Positions 1-7,219 of a stretch of DNA of 9,078 nucleotides are shown piece by piece. How positions within the stretch are numbered: the first letter of the stretch is position 1; each line of letters begins with the position of its first letter. Below the pieces are notes generated by a model. The model had not been told where the DNA came from and ran no database searches. It saw only the letters and a list, made by a program, of their open reading frames with translations. The DNA lies in assembly GCA_012841005.1 (NCBI GenBank), contig DUVO01000246.1:1-9078 (forward strand), in the 5' to 3' direction. Origin of the DNA: Bacillota bacterium (GTDB lineage Bacteria > Bacillota > DTU030). The position numbers were made by a program, and so were the translations under genes.

Positions 1-4
1 CCAT

Positions 5-76
5 AGGAACGAGGACCACCTCCTCTGTGTTTTGTTGTGCTAACTTATCACTTCGGAGGATCGGCTTCTCGTTCCT
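5..76 (-). promoter_or_regulatory. Structured leader of the downstream gene, probably the rpsO (S15) translational operator
   Basis: The 134 bases after ribF contain no convincing gene but hold a clear RNA fold. On the minus strand a perfect 9-bp helix pairs 76-68 (AGGAACGAG) with 13-5 (CTCGTTCCT). Inside it, 65-63 can pair with 17-15, and CCTCC (59-55) pairs with GGAGG (23-19), which is the Shine-Dalgarno. The loop (54-24) could form a small GTG/CAC stem (51-49 with 39-37), giving a three-way junction. An ATG follows directly at 4-2, next to a G, which fits a Met-Ala start. ribF is followed by rpsO in Bacillus, and S15 represses its own mRNA through junction-type leaders, so an S15 operator is inferred. 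The rpsO coding sequence itself lies outside the window, so its identity is not proven. A weak promoter-like pair (TTAACT, 17 nt, TATTAG) lies just upstream, at about 110-88. Confidence 0.5.
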
Positions 77-134
77 TCTTTTTTTCTAATATTCTCCTCC
101 AGTACCAGAGTTAATTTTACTCATACCTTTTGAA

Positions 135-1094
135 TTAAACCAACTGGTGGCCGGAACTTTGTTCTGCTGCGCCTTCCTCAAGGATTCCTTTAGCTTGCAG
201 GATATCGGCATTGATCTGTTCCTTAAGTTCCTCCAGGGTTCGGAATTGTCTTTCCGGCCGCAAGTAATCCAGGAAATCAACACTTAGCTTTTTCCCATAG
301 ATCTCACCGGAAAAATCAAATAGAAAAATCTCTAACCGGACTTCCTCCCGGCTAAAGGTAGGGGCCATACCCACATTGGCCACGCCATAAAAGGTTCGGT
401 TATCGAACCAACATTTTACCAGATAAACCCCCCGGGCCAGGGCTAGTTTTCTTGGTACCTGTAAATTGGCGGTGGGAAAACCAAGATTACGGCCCCTCTT
501 ATCACCATGGACAACTATCCCTTCTACAGCCAGATAACGCCCCAGTAATTCGGTAGCCTTTCTTACTTTTCCCTCTCCCAAGAGCTGTCTGATTTTGGTA
601 CTACTGACAATTGTACCGTTTATCACTACCGGGGGGACAATTGTGACGGACATAGATTTTTCTTCCCCTATACGCCGCAAAAGGGCAGTCGTGCCCTCGC
701 CTTTATTGCCGAAACGGTAGTTATAACCGACAACAATACCCTCGAGGCCAAGGCTGTCCATTAAAATACCGGTAATAAACTCCCTGGGGGCAATTTTACG
801 AAAAGCCTCATTAAATTCAACAAGGAGTAGGACATCCACCCCCATTTTTCTTAAGATGCGAGCCTTCTCTGCCCCGGTCGTCAGTAAAGGTGGGCTGTTT
901 GCCGGGTTGATGAGTTCTTCCGGGTGGGGTTCAAAGGTCATTACCATAGCTGTCCCCCCCCTCGCCCGGGCCTGTTCTATTGTTGTCCTTATGATCTTCT
1001 GGTGACCTAAATGGACACCGTCAAAATTTCCTATGGCAGTAATAATTCTGGGAAATCTCTGCTGCCATTTATCCAACCCATAGATTACTTCCAT
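135..1094 (-). CDS. ribF: Bifunctional riboflavin kinase / FAD synthetase
   Basis: This enzyme phosphorylates riboflavin to FMN and adenylates FMN to FAD in the cytoplasm. The 319 residues match the usual length of about 310. The N-terminal nucleotidyltransferase domain (about 15-170) shows GNFDGVHLGH (22-31) with the HxGH-type signature, and the VSSTKIR motif (163-169). The C-terminal riboflavin kinase domain (about 185-300) shows GFPTAN (205-210), YGVANVG (236-242) and RPERQF (279-284). The ATG start at 1094 is preceded by AGGAG about 11 nt upstream, and the protein begins at the normal family position. It lies 18 nt after truB, at the end of the visible operon, and is probably followed by rpsO as in Bacillus (where ribF is called ribC). 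The short tail after about residue 305 is not conserved. Identification is very secure. Confidence 0.97.
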   Translation of the reverse strand: MEVIYGLDKWQQRFPRIITAIGNFDGVHLGHQKIIRTTIEQARARGGTAMVMTFEPHPEELINPANSPPLLTTGAEKARILRKMGVDVLLLVEFNEAFRKIAPREFITGILMDSLGLEGIVVGYNYRFGNKGEGTTALLRRIGEEKSMSVTIVPPVVINGTIVSSTKIRQLLGEGKVRKATELLGRYLAVEGIVVHGDKRGRNLGFPTANLQVPRKLALARGVYLVKCWFDNRTFYGVANVGMAPTFSREEVRLEIFLFDFSGEIYGKKLSVDFLDYLRPERQFRTLEELKEQINADILQAKGILEEGAAEQSSGHQLV

Positions 1095-1112
1095 TCTATC
1101 TCTTGCTCCTAA

Positions 1113-2033
1113 TCATTCATGATTCAGAAAAACCTTGCAGGGATGAAAATAGCCATTGGGTCCTTCTTCCTTCCAGGTCGCCAGCGCCAGGAGCCTGTTT
1201 GCCGGTTGTTCCAGCCTTACCAGCTGACCAGGGGTAAGGGAGGCAGAAATACTTTCTACACCCCCGGGATAAACCCGATTACCATTGGTAATTAATTTTA
1301 CCATATCCGGCTTAACAACTACCTGCGGCAGCTCCGCCAGGGCACTGCTTAAGGGGAGAAGACGCGCGGATAAATCGTCACACTCTTCTATTTCCTCCAG
1401 CAACCAGGAATCAGCAACCTCATAGGGCCCCACAGCGGTACGCAGCAAAAAGGAAAGATGGGCCCCGCAGCCGAGATATTCGCCAATATCAGCTGCCAGG
1501 GTGCGTATGTAAGTACCCTTGGAACAACAGCATTCAAACAAGACCTTGGGGCGACCATCCTTCTTCCCGCCATAGAATTCGAGGAGTTCTAATCTTTTAA
1601 TCTCAATGGGACGGGGAGAGCGCGACACTCTTCGCCCTTCACGGGCCAGTTGGTAGAGGCGCTTTCCCCTGTACTGCAGGGCTGATACCATCGGCGGGAT
1701 TTGGTCGATTTTTCCCGTAAAGTGGGAAAAGGCAGTCTCTACCTGGGCCTGCGTGATGGCTACCTTCTGGCTGGATAAGACCTGACCGGTTGCATCCTGG
1801 GTATCAGTTCTCACCCCAAAGGTAATTTCCCCGCGATAAACCTTGTCCATTCCGATCAGATACTGGTTCAGTCGGGTTGCCTTACCTATCAGGAGAACCA
1901 ATACCCCCGCCGCCGGTGGGTCAAGGGTACCGGTATGACCGACCCGCTTTAGCCCGAGTTTTCTCCGGATAAAATCAACCACATCATGGGAGGTCATTCC
2001 GGGAGGTTTAAGAATATTGAGAATCCCCTGCAC
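1113..2033 (-). CDS. truB: tRNA pseudouridine(55) synthase TruB
   Basis: TruB converts U55 in the T-loop of tRNAs to pseudouridine and also acts as a tRNA folding chaperone. From the GTG chosen here it has 306 residues. It opens with GILNILKPPGMTSHDVV, typical of the family. The catalytic Asp lies in GHTGTLDP (Asp about 38 from this start). The motif SKGTYIRTLAADIG and the following GAHLSFLLRT are family hallmarks. The last 70 or so residues look like the PUA-type RNA-binding domain. A longer frame begins at another GTG (2069), but that would add 12 residues not seen in the family and lacks a good ribosome site. GTG at 2033 sits 9 nt after a run of seven G. The gene overlaps the end of nrnA by 26 nt, suggesting translational coupling. 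The usual GTLDPLATGVL reads GTLDPPAAGVL here, a mild variant. Confidence 0.96.
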   Translation of the reverse strand: MQGILNILKPPGMTSHDVVDFIRRKLGLKRVGHTGTLDPPAAGVLVLLIGKATRLNQYLIGMDKVYRGEITFGVRTDTQDATGQVLSSQKVAITQAQVETAFSHFTGKIDQIPPMVSALQYRGKRLYQLAREGRRVSRSPRPIEIKRLELLEFYGGKKDGRPKVLFECCCSKGTYIRTLAADIGEYLGCGAHLSFLLRTAVGPYEVADSWLLEEIEECDDLSARLLPLSSALAELPQVVVKPDMVKLITNGNRVYPGGVESISASLTPGQLVRLEQPANRLLALATWKEEGPNGYFHPCKVFLNHE

Positions 2034-3036
2034 CAGTATTTTCCCCCCCAGCCAGGGCGGCTGTAACACCCGCCAGTACTTCTTCCCTAACCCGATCTAA
2101 GGAACCCCGCACCCGGCAGCCGGCTGCCCGGGGATGTCCACCACCGCCAAACCTTTGGGCTATTTCACTTACGTTAATCCTCGAGCGGGAACGCAAGCTA
2201 ACTTTAATTAAATCTTCTCTTGTTTCCTGGAAGAGGATTCCTACTTCAACACCCGCTATCTCCTTGGCATAGTTTACAATCCCATTTACATCCTCTCCCC
2301 TCGCTCCCACAACGGCCAAGGTAGAATTGGTAATGGTTAACCAGGCAACCCGGCCATCGGGACTGATCCTTAAGGTTTCCAGGGCACGTCCCAAAAGCCG
2401 GACGGCTGCTTCCGGTTTAGTCTCGTATATATACTCGGTCACCTGGGCGGGATTGATTCCCTTTTGTAACAGCAGAGCTGCATTTCGGTGAGTATCACAA
2501 GTCGTGTTTTCAAAACGAAAACTACCTGTATCAGTAACGATGGCGGTATACAGGCAGAGGGCGATATCGGTTTCTATTTCCCACCCCAGCTCTGATAGCA
2601 ATACTTGAACCAATTCCCCGGTGGAACTGGCCGCCTCAATCCAGTTGATCTGCCCATACCTGGTGTTGGTAAGATGGTGATCTATATTTAACACCACAAA
2701 AGAATCTTTCTTTAAGATCCGGGACCAGTCACCCAGGCGCTCCCCGGTGGCAGTATCCAGAGTAATAATTACTTCCAGGGCAGCCAGTTCCCGGGCTAAT
2801 AATTCCCCATAGTCACAACGAACTTCATCCCATGCAGGAAGAAAGCGATAAAGCAAGGGTACACCATCGGGATTAGCCATTATAACCTTCTTTCCAGCCC
2901 TCCGCAAGGAAAGTCCAAGGGCCAGTAAAGAACCAATAGCATCCCCATCAGGATCAACGTGGGATAGCAACAAAAAATTCTTTTTCGCGCGACATATTTC
3001 AGCTGCCCTCTTCTTCTCCCCCTGCATCCGTCCCAT
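2008..3036 (-). CDS. nrnA: DHH/DHHA1 phosphoesterase, NrnA-like oligoribonuclease / pAp phosphatase
   Basis: NrnA-type enzymes degrade 2-5 nt RNAs and dephosphorylate pAp, using Mn2+, in Gram-positives that lack Orn. The 342 residues include the DHH-domain metal ligands: HVDPDGDAIGS (26-36), the Asp in TLDTA (92-96), NIDHH (117-121) and TDTG (168-171). The C-terminal DHHA1 substrate-binding motif GGGGHPRAAG is at 297-306. All catalytic residues are present. The ATG at 3036 has AGAGG about 9 nt upstream; a second in-frame ATG at 3027 is possible. It overlaps the 3' end of rbfA by 38 nt and the truB start by 26 nt, so translation of the three genes is probably coupled. In Bacillus nrnA lies elsewhere; its place between rbfA and truB is common in Clostridia. 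Substrate choice between nanoRNA, pAp and cyclic dinucleotide products cannot be read from sequence alone. Confidence 0.93.
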   Translation of the reverse strand: MGRMQGEKKRAAEICRAKKNFLLLSHVDPDGDAIGSLLALGLSLRRAGKKVIMANPDGVPLLYRFLPAWDEVRCDYGELLARELAALEVIITLDTATGERLGDWSRILKKDSFVVLNIDHHLTNTRYGQINWIEAASSTGELVQVLLSELGWEIETDIALCLYTAIVTDTGSFRFENTTCDTHRNAALLLQKGINPAQVTEYIYETKPEAAVRLLGRALETLRISPDGRVAWLTITNSTLAVVGARGEDVNGIVNYAKEIAGVEVGILFQETREDLIKVSLRSRSRINVSEIAQRFGGGGHPRAAGCRVRGSLDRVREEVLAGVTAALAGGENTGAGDSQYS

Positions 3037-3394
3037 TCCCCTTTTCCTCTCCTATTTCCTGGCCCAATTGGTCCAAAAGACCCTTCAGCCGTACTCCCCT
3101 TTCGATGGATTCGTCCAGGTAAAAGAATAGTTCTGGTGTGTACCGGAGACGAACCCTTTTCCCCATTTCCGAACGCAAATAGGGACGGGCCCGGTCCAGG
3201 GCTGCCATTGTTTCCTTTTTCACCTGTTGTTCCCCCAAAACGCTAATATAGACCTTTACCTGGCGCAGGTCACCGGAAACATCAACATCGGTGATACTTA
3301 CAAAACCAATGCGCGGGTCCTTTAACTGCCTCTGTATGAGTTGACTTAATTCCTGTTTGTATGCCTCCCGGACCCGTTGCTGGCGAACACCCAT
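2999..3394 (-). CDS. rbfA: 30S ribosome-binding factor RbfA
   Basis: RbfA is a small KH-like protein that binds immature 30S subunits near 16S helix 1 and helps late maturation, notably in the cold. The 131 residues carry the family signature: an N-terminal RVREAYKQELSQLI helix, KDPRIGFVSIT (25-35), VYISVLG (48-54), and KRVRLRYTPELFFYLD (79-94) followed by S(I)ERG. The tail after about 115 is Gly/Glu-rich, poorly conserved, and overlaps the start of nrnA by 38 nt. The ATG at 3394 has a strong AGGAGGGG ribosome site about 11 nt upstream (3401-3410). It follows infB after a 64-nt gap. The ylxP (DUF503) gene that sits between infB and rbfA in Bacillus is absent here. Confidence 0.96.
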   Translation of the reverse strand: MGVRQQRVREAYKQELSQLIQRQLKDPRIGFVSITDVDVSGDLRQVKVYISVLGEQQVKKETMAALDRARPYLRSEMGKRVRLRYTPELFFYLDESIERGVRLKGLLDQLGQEIGEEKGNGTDAGGEEEGS

Positions 3395-3458
3395 TTGTTA
3401 CTCCCCTCCTGCATTTGTAACCGGTAAATATCAGCTCAGAGTGAATTGCCCCGGTATA

Positions 3459-5504
3459 CTAAGCCGGGCGCACTTCCTCCACGGTATAGATCTCCAAAAT
3501 ATCTCCTTCTTTGATATCATTGAAATTCTGCAGGCCAATTCCACATTCATAGCCACTGGCTACTTCCCTGACATCTTCCTTAAACCGTTTTAAAGAATCA
3601 ATTTTGCCCTCGTAGATCACAACACCATCCCGTATGAGCCGCACCTGGGAGCCATTTACTACTTTCCCTTCCAGGACATAGCTCCCGGCAATGGTACCAA
3701 CCTTTGGTACTTTAAAGGTTGCCCGGACCTCCACCTGTCCCAGGATTACCTCCCGGTACTCTGGTTCCAGCATACCCTTCATTGCCGCTTCCATGTCTTC
3801 CAGTGCCTCGTATATGACCCGGTAAAGGCGGATATCCACCTCTTCCCTCTCTGCCTCTTTTTTGGCCGTTGGTTCGGGGCGGACATTAAAGCCAATAATG
3901 ACAGCATTGGATGCCGCCGCCAGCATGACATCGCTTTCCGTTATTGCCCCGGCACCACCGTGAATAACATTAAGGTGTACCTTTTCGTTGCTCAGTTTCT
4001 CCATGGATTGTTTTAAGGCTTCCACAGAGCCCTGCACATCGGCCTTGATAATAATGTTCAGTTCTTTGATTTCCCCTTCCTGGATCCGGTCATAGAGGTC
4101 ATCAAGGCTTATGCGAGCAGTTTTAGCCAGTTCCTGCTCCCGCCGTTCATCCTGCCGCTCCTTGGCCAATTGTTTGGCCGCTTTATCATCATCCATTGCG
4201 CGCATAATATCCCCCGCCTGGGGAACCTCAGAAAAACCTAGAACCTCCACCGGGGTAGAAGGACCTGCTTCCTTGACGGTTACCCCCCGGTCATTCATCA
4301 TTGCCCGCACCCGTCCCCAGGCCGTCCCTGCGATTATCGGGTCGCCAACCCGTAAAGTACCCCGCTGAACCAGGACAGTAGCCACTGGGCCCCGCCCCTT
4401 ATCCAACCTGGCTTCAATGATGGTCCCTAGAGCGAGCCGGTCAGGATTTGCCTTCAGTTCAGACACTTCAGCCACCAACAGAATCATTTCCAGCAGCTCA
4501 TCAATTCCTTCTTTTTTCAAAGCAGATACCGGAACACAGATAGTATCCCCGCCCCATTCTTCTACCATTAAGCCATATTCTGTCAGCTGCTGTTTGACCC
4601 GATCCGGTTGGGCATTGGGTCTATCCATTTTATTTAAAGCCACAATTATGGGAACCTCAGCTGCCCTGGCATGGTTTATGGCCTCCACCGTCTGGGGCAT
4701 CACTCCATCATCTGCTGCCACGACCAAGACTGCGATATCGGTTACCTGCGCTCCCCGGGCCCGCATGGCTGTAAAGGCTTCATGGCCGGGAGTATCCAAA
4801 AAGACGATCTCTTTCCCTTGATACTCTACCACTGAAGCCCCAATATGCTGGGTGATCCCACCAGCTTCCCCCGCGGTAACCTTGGTCTCCCTGATGGCAT
4901 CCAATAGAGAAGTTTTGCCGTGGTCCACGTGCCCCATCACCGTAACCACCGGCGACCGCGGACGAAGAGATGCAGGATCATCCTCCTCTATTTCGCTGCT
5001 GACGGTGTCTGTATCCTGCTCTAATTGGGCCGGTTTGGTTTCAATGCCCAATTTTTCCGCCACCACACGGGCTGTTTCATAATCAATTTCCTGGTTTAAT
5101 GCCGCCATTACCCCCATATCCATTAGCTTCTTCACCAGATTCTTTGGAACCTGGCCCAGTTTTTCCGCCAGCTCCTTTACCGTTAAACTATCCGGTAATT
5201 CAACCACACTGTTTTTTGGTTCCTCATCCCTGCCTGTTGTTGTGACCGCCTGTTTCTTCTTCTTACCTTTGTCTTTTTTCTTCCTCTCGAATTCAGAGGA
5301 TTCGTCGTCACTATCCGGCCAGTCAAATTCCTCTTTATCCACCTCAGGCCCGGCCAATAGCTGCGTGACCTGCTCAGCTTCTTCTTCACTAATTGTGCTC
5401 ATATGGTTTTTTACCGAAAATCCCAGCTCCTGCAGCAATTCCATTAGATCCTTGCTACTTACTTTCAATTCCTTGGCTAATTCATATATTCTCTTTCTTG
5501 GCAA
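3459..5504 (-). CDS. infB: Translation initiation factor IF-2
   Basis: IF-2 is the GTPase that brings fMet-tRNA to the 30S subunit and promotes 50S joining. Numbering is from the upstream ATG (5510). An IF2_N domain (about 5-50) is followed by an acidic then Lys-rich linker (55-90) and a second IF2_N domain (about 105-155). The G domain carries G1 GHVDHGKT (193-200), switch GGITQHIGA (217-225), G3 DTPGH (239-243), G4 NKMD (293-296) and G5 SAL (329-331). Domains II, III and the fMet-tRNA-binding C-terminal domain follow. About 680 residues is close to Bacillus (716) and shorter than E. coli (890). I place the start at TTG 5504: GGAGGTGA leaves only 3 nt to the ATG at 5510 but 9 nt to the TTG, and Met-Pro-Arg-Lys-Arg-Ile-Tyr matches the family N-terminus. 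The ATG remains possible. Confidence 0.97.
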   Translation of the reverse strand: MPRKRIYELAKELKVSSKDLMELLQELGFSVKNHMSTISEEEAEQVTQLLAGPEVDKEEFDWPDSDDESSEFERKKKDKGKKKKQAVTTTGRDEEPKNSVVELPDSLTVKELAEKLGQVPKNLVKKLMDMGVMAALNQEIDYETARVVAEKLGIETKPAQLEQDTDTVSSEIEEDDPASLRPRSPVVTVMGHVDHGKTSLLDAIRETKVTAGEAGGITQHIGASVVEYQGKEIVFLDTPGHEAFTAMRARGAQVTDIAVLVVAADDGVMPQTVEAINHARAAEVPIIVALNKMDRPNAQPDRVKQQLTEYGLMVEEWGGDTICVPVSALKKEGIDELLEMILLVAEVSELKANPDRLALGTIIEARLDKGRGPVATVLVQRGTLRVGDPIIAGTAWGRVRAMMNDRGVTVKEAGPSTPVEVLGFSEVPQAGDIMRAMDDDKAAKQLAKERQDERREQELAKTARISLDDLYDRIQEGEIKELNIIIKADVQGSVEALKQSMEKLSNEKVHLNVIHGGAGAITESDVMLAAASNAVIIGFNVRPEPTAKKEAEREEVDIRLYRVIYEALEDMEAAMKGMLEPEYREVILGQVEVRATFKVPKVGTIAGSYVLEGKVVNGSQVRLIRDGVVIYEGKIDSLKRFKEDVREVASGYECGIGLQNFNDIKEGDILEIYTVEEVRPA

Positions 5505-5513
5505 TAGCATTCA

Positions 5514-5518
5514 CCTCC
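5514..5518 (-). promoter_or_regulatory. infB ribosome binding site that argues for a TTG start
   Basis: The minus strand reads GGAGGTGA immediately before ATGCTATTG. The GGAGG core is 3 nt from the ATG (5510-5508) and 9 nt from the in-frame TTG (5504-5502). The second spacing is the usual one, so the TTG is the better start on spacing. Two more purine-rich G tracts lie just upstream in the 45-nt space after ylxQ. Confidence 0.6.
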
Positions 5519-5549
5519 ACAAATCTTCCTCCAGCCTCTCCCCAGGTTA

Positions 5550-5849
5550 TTAAGGTTCTAGCATTCCTTTCAATTGGGACGCAAACTGTCGGTCCAAGAT
5601 GGCCACCACAGCCCGGGCCGGTTTTCCAATGGCCTTACCCAAGTCCCCCTTTAGGCCCCATACTCGATAAGAAATAGCATTCCGGCAGCACAGCCGCACA
5701 AAATGTTCCCTGGTATTTGGTGATGCATCGACTGCGATCAGTACCAGATAAGCCCTCTTTTTTCTGATGACCGTTTCAGAGGCAAATTGGCCTGAAACCA
5801 CCTTCCCGGCTTTCTGAGCAAACCCCAACAGACTAAGCTCTCTCTTCAT
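5550..5849 (-). CDS. ylxQ: L7Ae-family K-turn-binding protein YlxQ
   Basis: YlxQ is a bacterial homologue of ribosomal protein L7Ae. The Bacillus homologues YlxQ and YbxF bind K-turn RNA motifs in vitro, but the cellular role is still unclear. The 99 residues match the Bacillus length of about 100. Recognisable features are LLGFAQKAGKVVSG (7-20), the LVLIAVDASPNT strand-turn segment (35-46), and KAIGKPARAVVAILD (72-86), which parallels Bacillus GRSIGKEARVVVAVTD. The ATG start at 5849 overlaps the 3' end of rnpM by 17 nt and has only a weak ribosome site (AGGGA about 12 nt upstream), so it is probably translated by coupling to rnpM. It lies between rnpM and infB, its standard place in Firmicutes. 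Confidence 0.92.
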   Translation of the reverse strand: MKRELSLLGFAQKAGKVVSGQFASETVIRKKRAYLVLIAVDASPNTREHFVRLCCRNAISYRVWGLKGDLGKAIGKPARAVVAILDRQFASQLKGMLEP

Positions 5850-6111
5850 ATCCCGTCAATCCCTGCCGCAGCGAATCAATTATCTCTGCCGGGATCACCG
5901 TATTCAGGGCCTTGGCCAGAGCTTTTCGTTTTAAAGCCTGGGCAAGACAATCCTGCCGGGGGCAAATATAAACACCCCGTCCCGAACGCTTTCCTGTGGG
6001 ATCAATCAGTATTTCTCCTTCTGGCGTTCTAACAATTCTGATCATATCCCGTTTCGCTTTCATCTCCTGGCACCCTACACACATCCTCTGGGGTACCCGC
6101 TTCCTTTTCAA
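5833..6111 (-). CDS. rnpM: RNase P modulator RnpM (YlxR, DUF448)
   Basis: YlxR in Bacillus has been named RnpM because it binds the RNase P RNA and modulates RNase P activity. From the TTG chosen here it has 92 residues, like Bacillus YlxR (about 91). The family core is clear: [13 protein letters not shown], then IDPTGKRSGRGVYIC with the conserved GRGxY. Two Cys pairs (CVGC and CPRQDC) could hold a metal ion, as in other YlxR proteins. The open frame extends 17 codons further, to another TTG at 6162, but TTG at 6111 has AGGAGGGGG about 8 nt upstream and gives the expected N-terminus. The gene starts inside nusA and overlaps it by 83 nt in another frame, and overlaps ylxQ by 17 nt. Both the reading frame and the identity look secure; the start is an inference. 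Confidence 0.92.
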   Translation of the reverse strand: MKRKRVPQRMCVGCQEMKAKRDMIRIVRTPEGEILIDPTGKRSGRGVYICPRQDCLAQALKRKALAKALNTVIPAEIIDSLRQGLTGYEERA

Positions 6112-7168
6112 GGTCTCCCCCTCCTTCCGCGTCCAATACCTGACTTTCACTCTTAATGTCAATTTTCCACCCGGTAAGTTTAGCAGCCAGCCGCGCGTTT
6201 TGTCCCTCCTTGCCGATGGCCAGGGACAACTGGCGATCGGGTACTACAACCCTGGCGACCTTGGCTTCTTCATTGATCTGTACCGACAGCACCTTGGCCG
6301 GGCTGAGGGCATTGGCAATGTACTGGGAAGGGTTAGGATCATATTTGACAATATCAATTTTTTCTCCCTTCAATTCATTGACCGTCGCCTGCACCCTCAT
6401 TCCCTTGGGTCCCACACAGGAGCCAACGGCATCAACATTCTCATCACTGGAGGTCACGGCAATTTTGGAGCGGGAACCTGCTTCCCGGGCTATGCCCTTT
6501 ATTTCTACTATTCCATCGTGAATCTCAGGAACCTCCAACTCAAAAAGCCTTTTTAGTAGACCGGGATGGGTCCGGGACAAAATAATCTGGGGCCCCTTGG
6601 TTGTCTTATTCACCTGCACAATATAAACCTTAATCCGGTCGTTTTGCCGATAGGTTTCATTGGGCATTTGTTCCGATGGCGCCAGGATGCCTTCGGCTTT
6701 GCCCAAATCAATAATAACATTTTTCATCTCCTGTCTCTGTACGATTCCAGTAAGGATATCTCCTTCCCGGTCGGCAAATTCTTCATACAAAATACCCCTT
6801 TCCGCCTCCCGGATACGTTGGACCACGACCTGTTTGGCCGTTTGAGCAGCTATCCTCCCGAACTCCTTCGGGGTAACCTCATTTTCGACGATATCATTTA
6901 TTTCATAACGTGGATCGATTTGCTTGGCCTGGGCAAGGGAAATCTGGGTATTTTCATCCACGACATTTTCTACCACGTTTTTGCGGGAATAAACCCGGAC
7001 CTCACCCGTCAGCCGGTCAATCTGTACCCGGACATTACTGGCAGACCCACCATAATTCCTCCGGTAGGCAGAAATCAGGGCCGCCTCAATTGCCTCCAGG
7101 AGAATCTCCTTATCAATCCCCTTTTCCTTTTCAATATCGGCCAATGCCTCCAGAAAATCGCTGTTCAT
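6029..7168 (-). CDS. nusA: Transcription termination/antitermination factor NusA
   Basis: NusA binds RNA polymerase and nascent RNA, increases pausing and assists intrinsic and Rho-dependent termination. The 379 residues show the N-terminal RNAP-binding domain (1-125), an S1 domain (about 135-200), KH1 with GSCVGPKG (249-256), and KH2 with LAIGKEGQN (316-324) and [10 protein letters not shown] (331-340). There are no C-terminal acidic repeats like those of E. coli, as expected for a Firmicute. ATG at 7168 has AGGAGG 9 nt upstream. The gene follows rimP after 51 nt. The oddity is the end: after KH2 a 39-residue tail, Gly/Glu-rich then Cys-containing, runs on, and its last 27 codons overlap rnpM in another frame. 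A lost stop codon or a real dual-coding overlap are both possible. Confidence 0.96.
   Translation of the reverse strand: MNSDFLEALADIEKEKGIDKEILLEAIEAALISAYRRNYGGSASNVRVQIDRLTGEVRVYSRKNVVENVVDENTQISLAQAKQIDPRYEINDIVENEVTPKEFGRIAAQTAKQVVVQRIREAERGILYEEFADREGDILTGIVQRQEMKNVIIDLGKAEGILAPSEQMPNETYRQNDRIKVYIVQVNKTTKGPQIILSRTHPGLLKRLFELEVPEIHDGIVEIKGIAREAGSRSKIAVTSSDENVDAVGSCVGPKGMRVQATVNELKGEKIDIVKYDPNPSQYIANALSPAKVLSVQINEEAKVARVVVPDRQLSLAIGKEGQNARLAAKLTGWKIDIKSESQVLDAEGGGDLEKEAGTPEDVCRVPGDESETGYDQNC
6120..6125 (-). promoter_or_regulatory. rnpM ribosome binding site inside nusA
   Basis: AGGAGG on the minus strand, extended by further G residues, lies 8 nt before TTG 6111-6109. It is embedded in the coding sequence of the nusA tail (Gly-Gly-Gly-Asp codons). 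It sets the rnpM start well inside nusA and rules out the more upstream TTG at 6162, which has no comparable site. Confidence 0.7.
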
Positions 7169-7219
7169 CCCCCAGACCCTCCTCTTGTTCTAGACCCTTT
7201 CATTTATCCGCACTCTCCC

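Noticed and set aside
88..115. Promoter-like TTAACT - 17 nt - TATTAG on the minus strand upstream of the presumed rpsO
   Set aside because: Only four of six matches in each hexamer and no supporting element; kept as a remark, not a feature.
86..283. Minus-strand frame overlapping the end of ribF, with a 12-codon MSKINSGTGGEY tail after the ribF stop
   Set aside because: Most of it is an out-of-frame shadow of ribF. The free-standing 12-codon part has a ribosome-site-like AAAGG only 1 nt before ATG and no recognisable similarity.
2034..2069. Longer truB start at GTG 2069
   Set aside because: It adds 12 residues (MLQPPWLGGKIL) not typical of TruB, lacks a ribosome site at a usual distance, and would lengthen the overlap with nrnA to 62 nt.
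3450..3468. Inverted repeat CCCGG/CCGGG across the infB stop codon, possible terminator
   Set aside because: Only 5 bp with a 9-nt loop and no T tract on either strand; rbfA follows at once with a good ribosome site, so termination here is unlikely.
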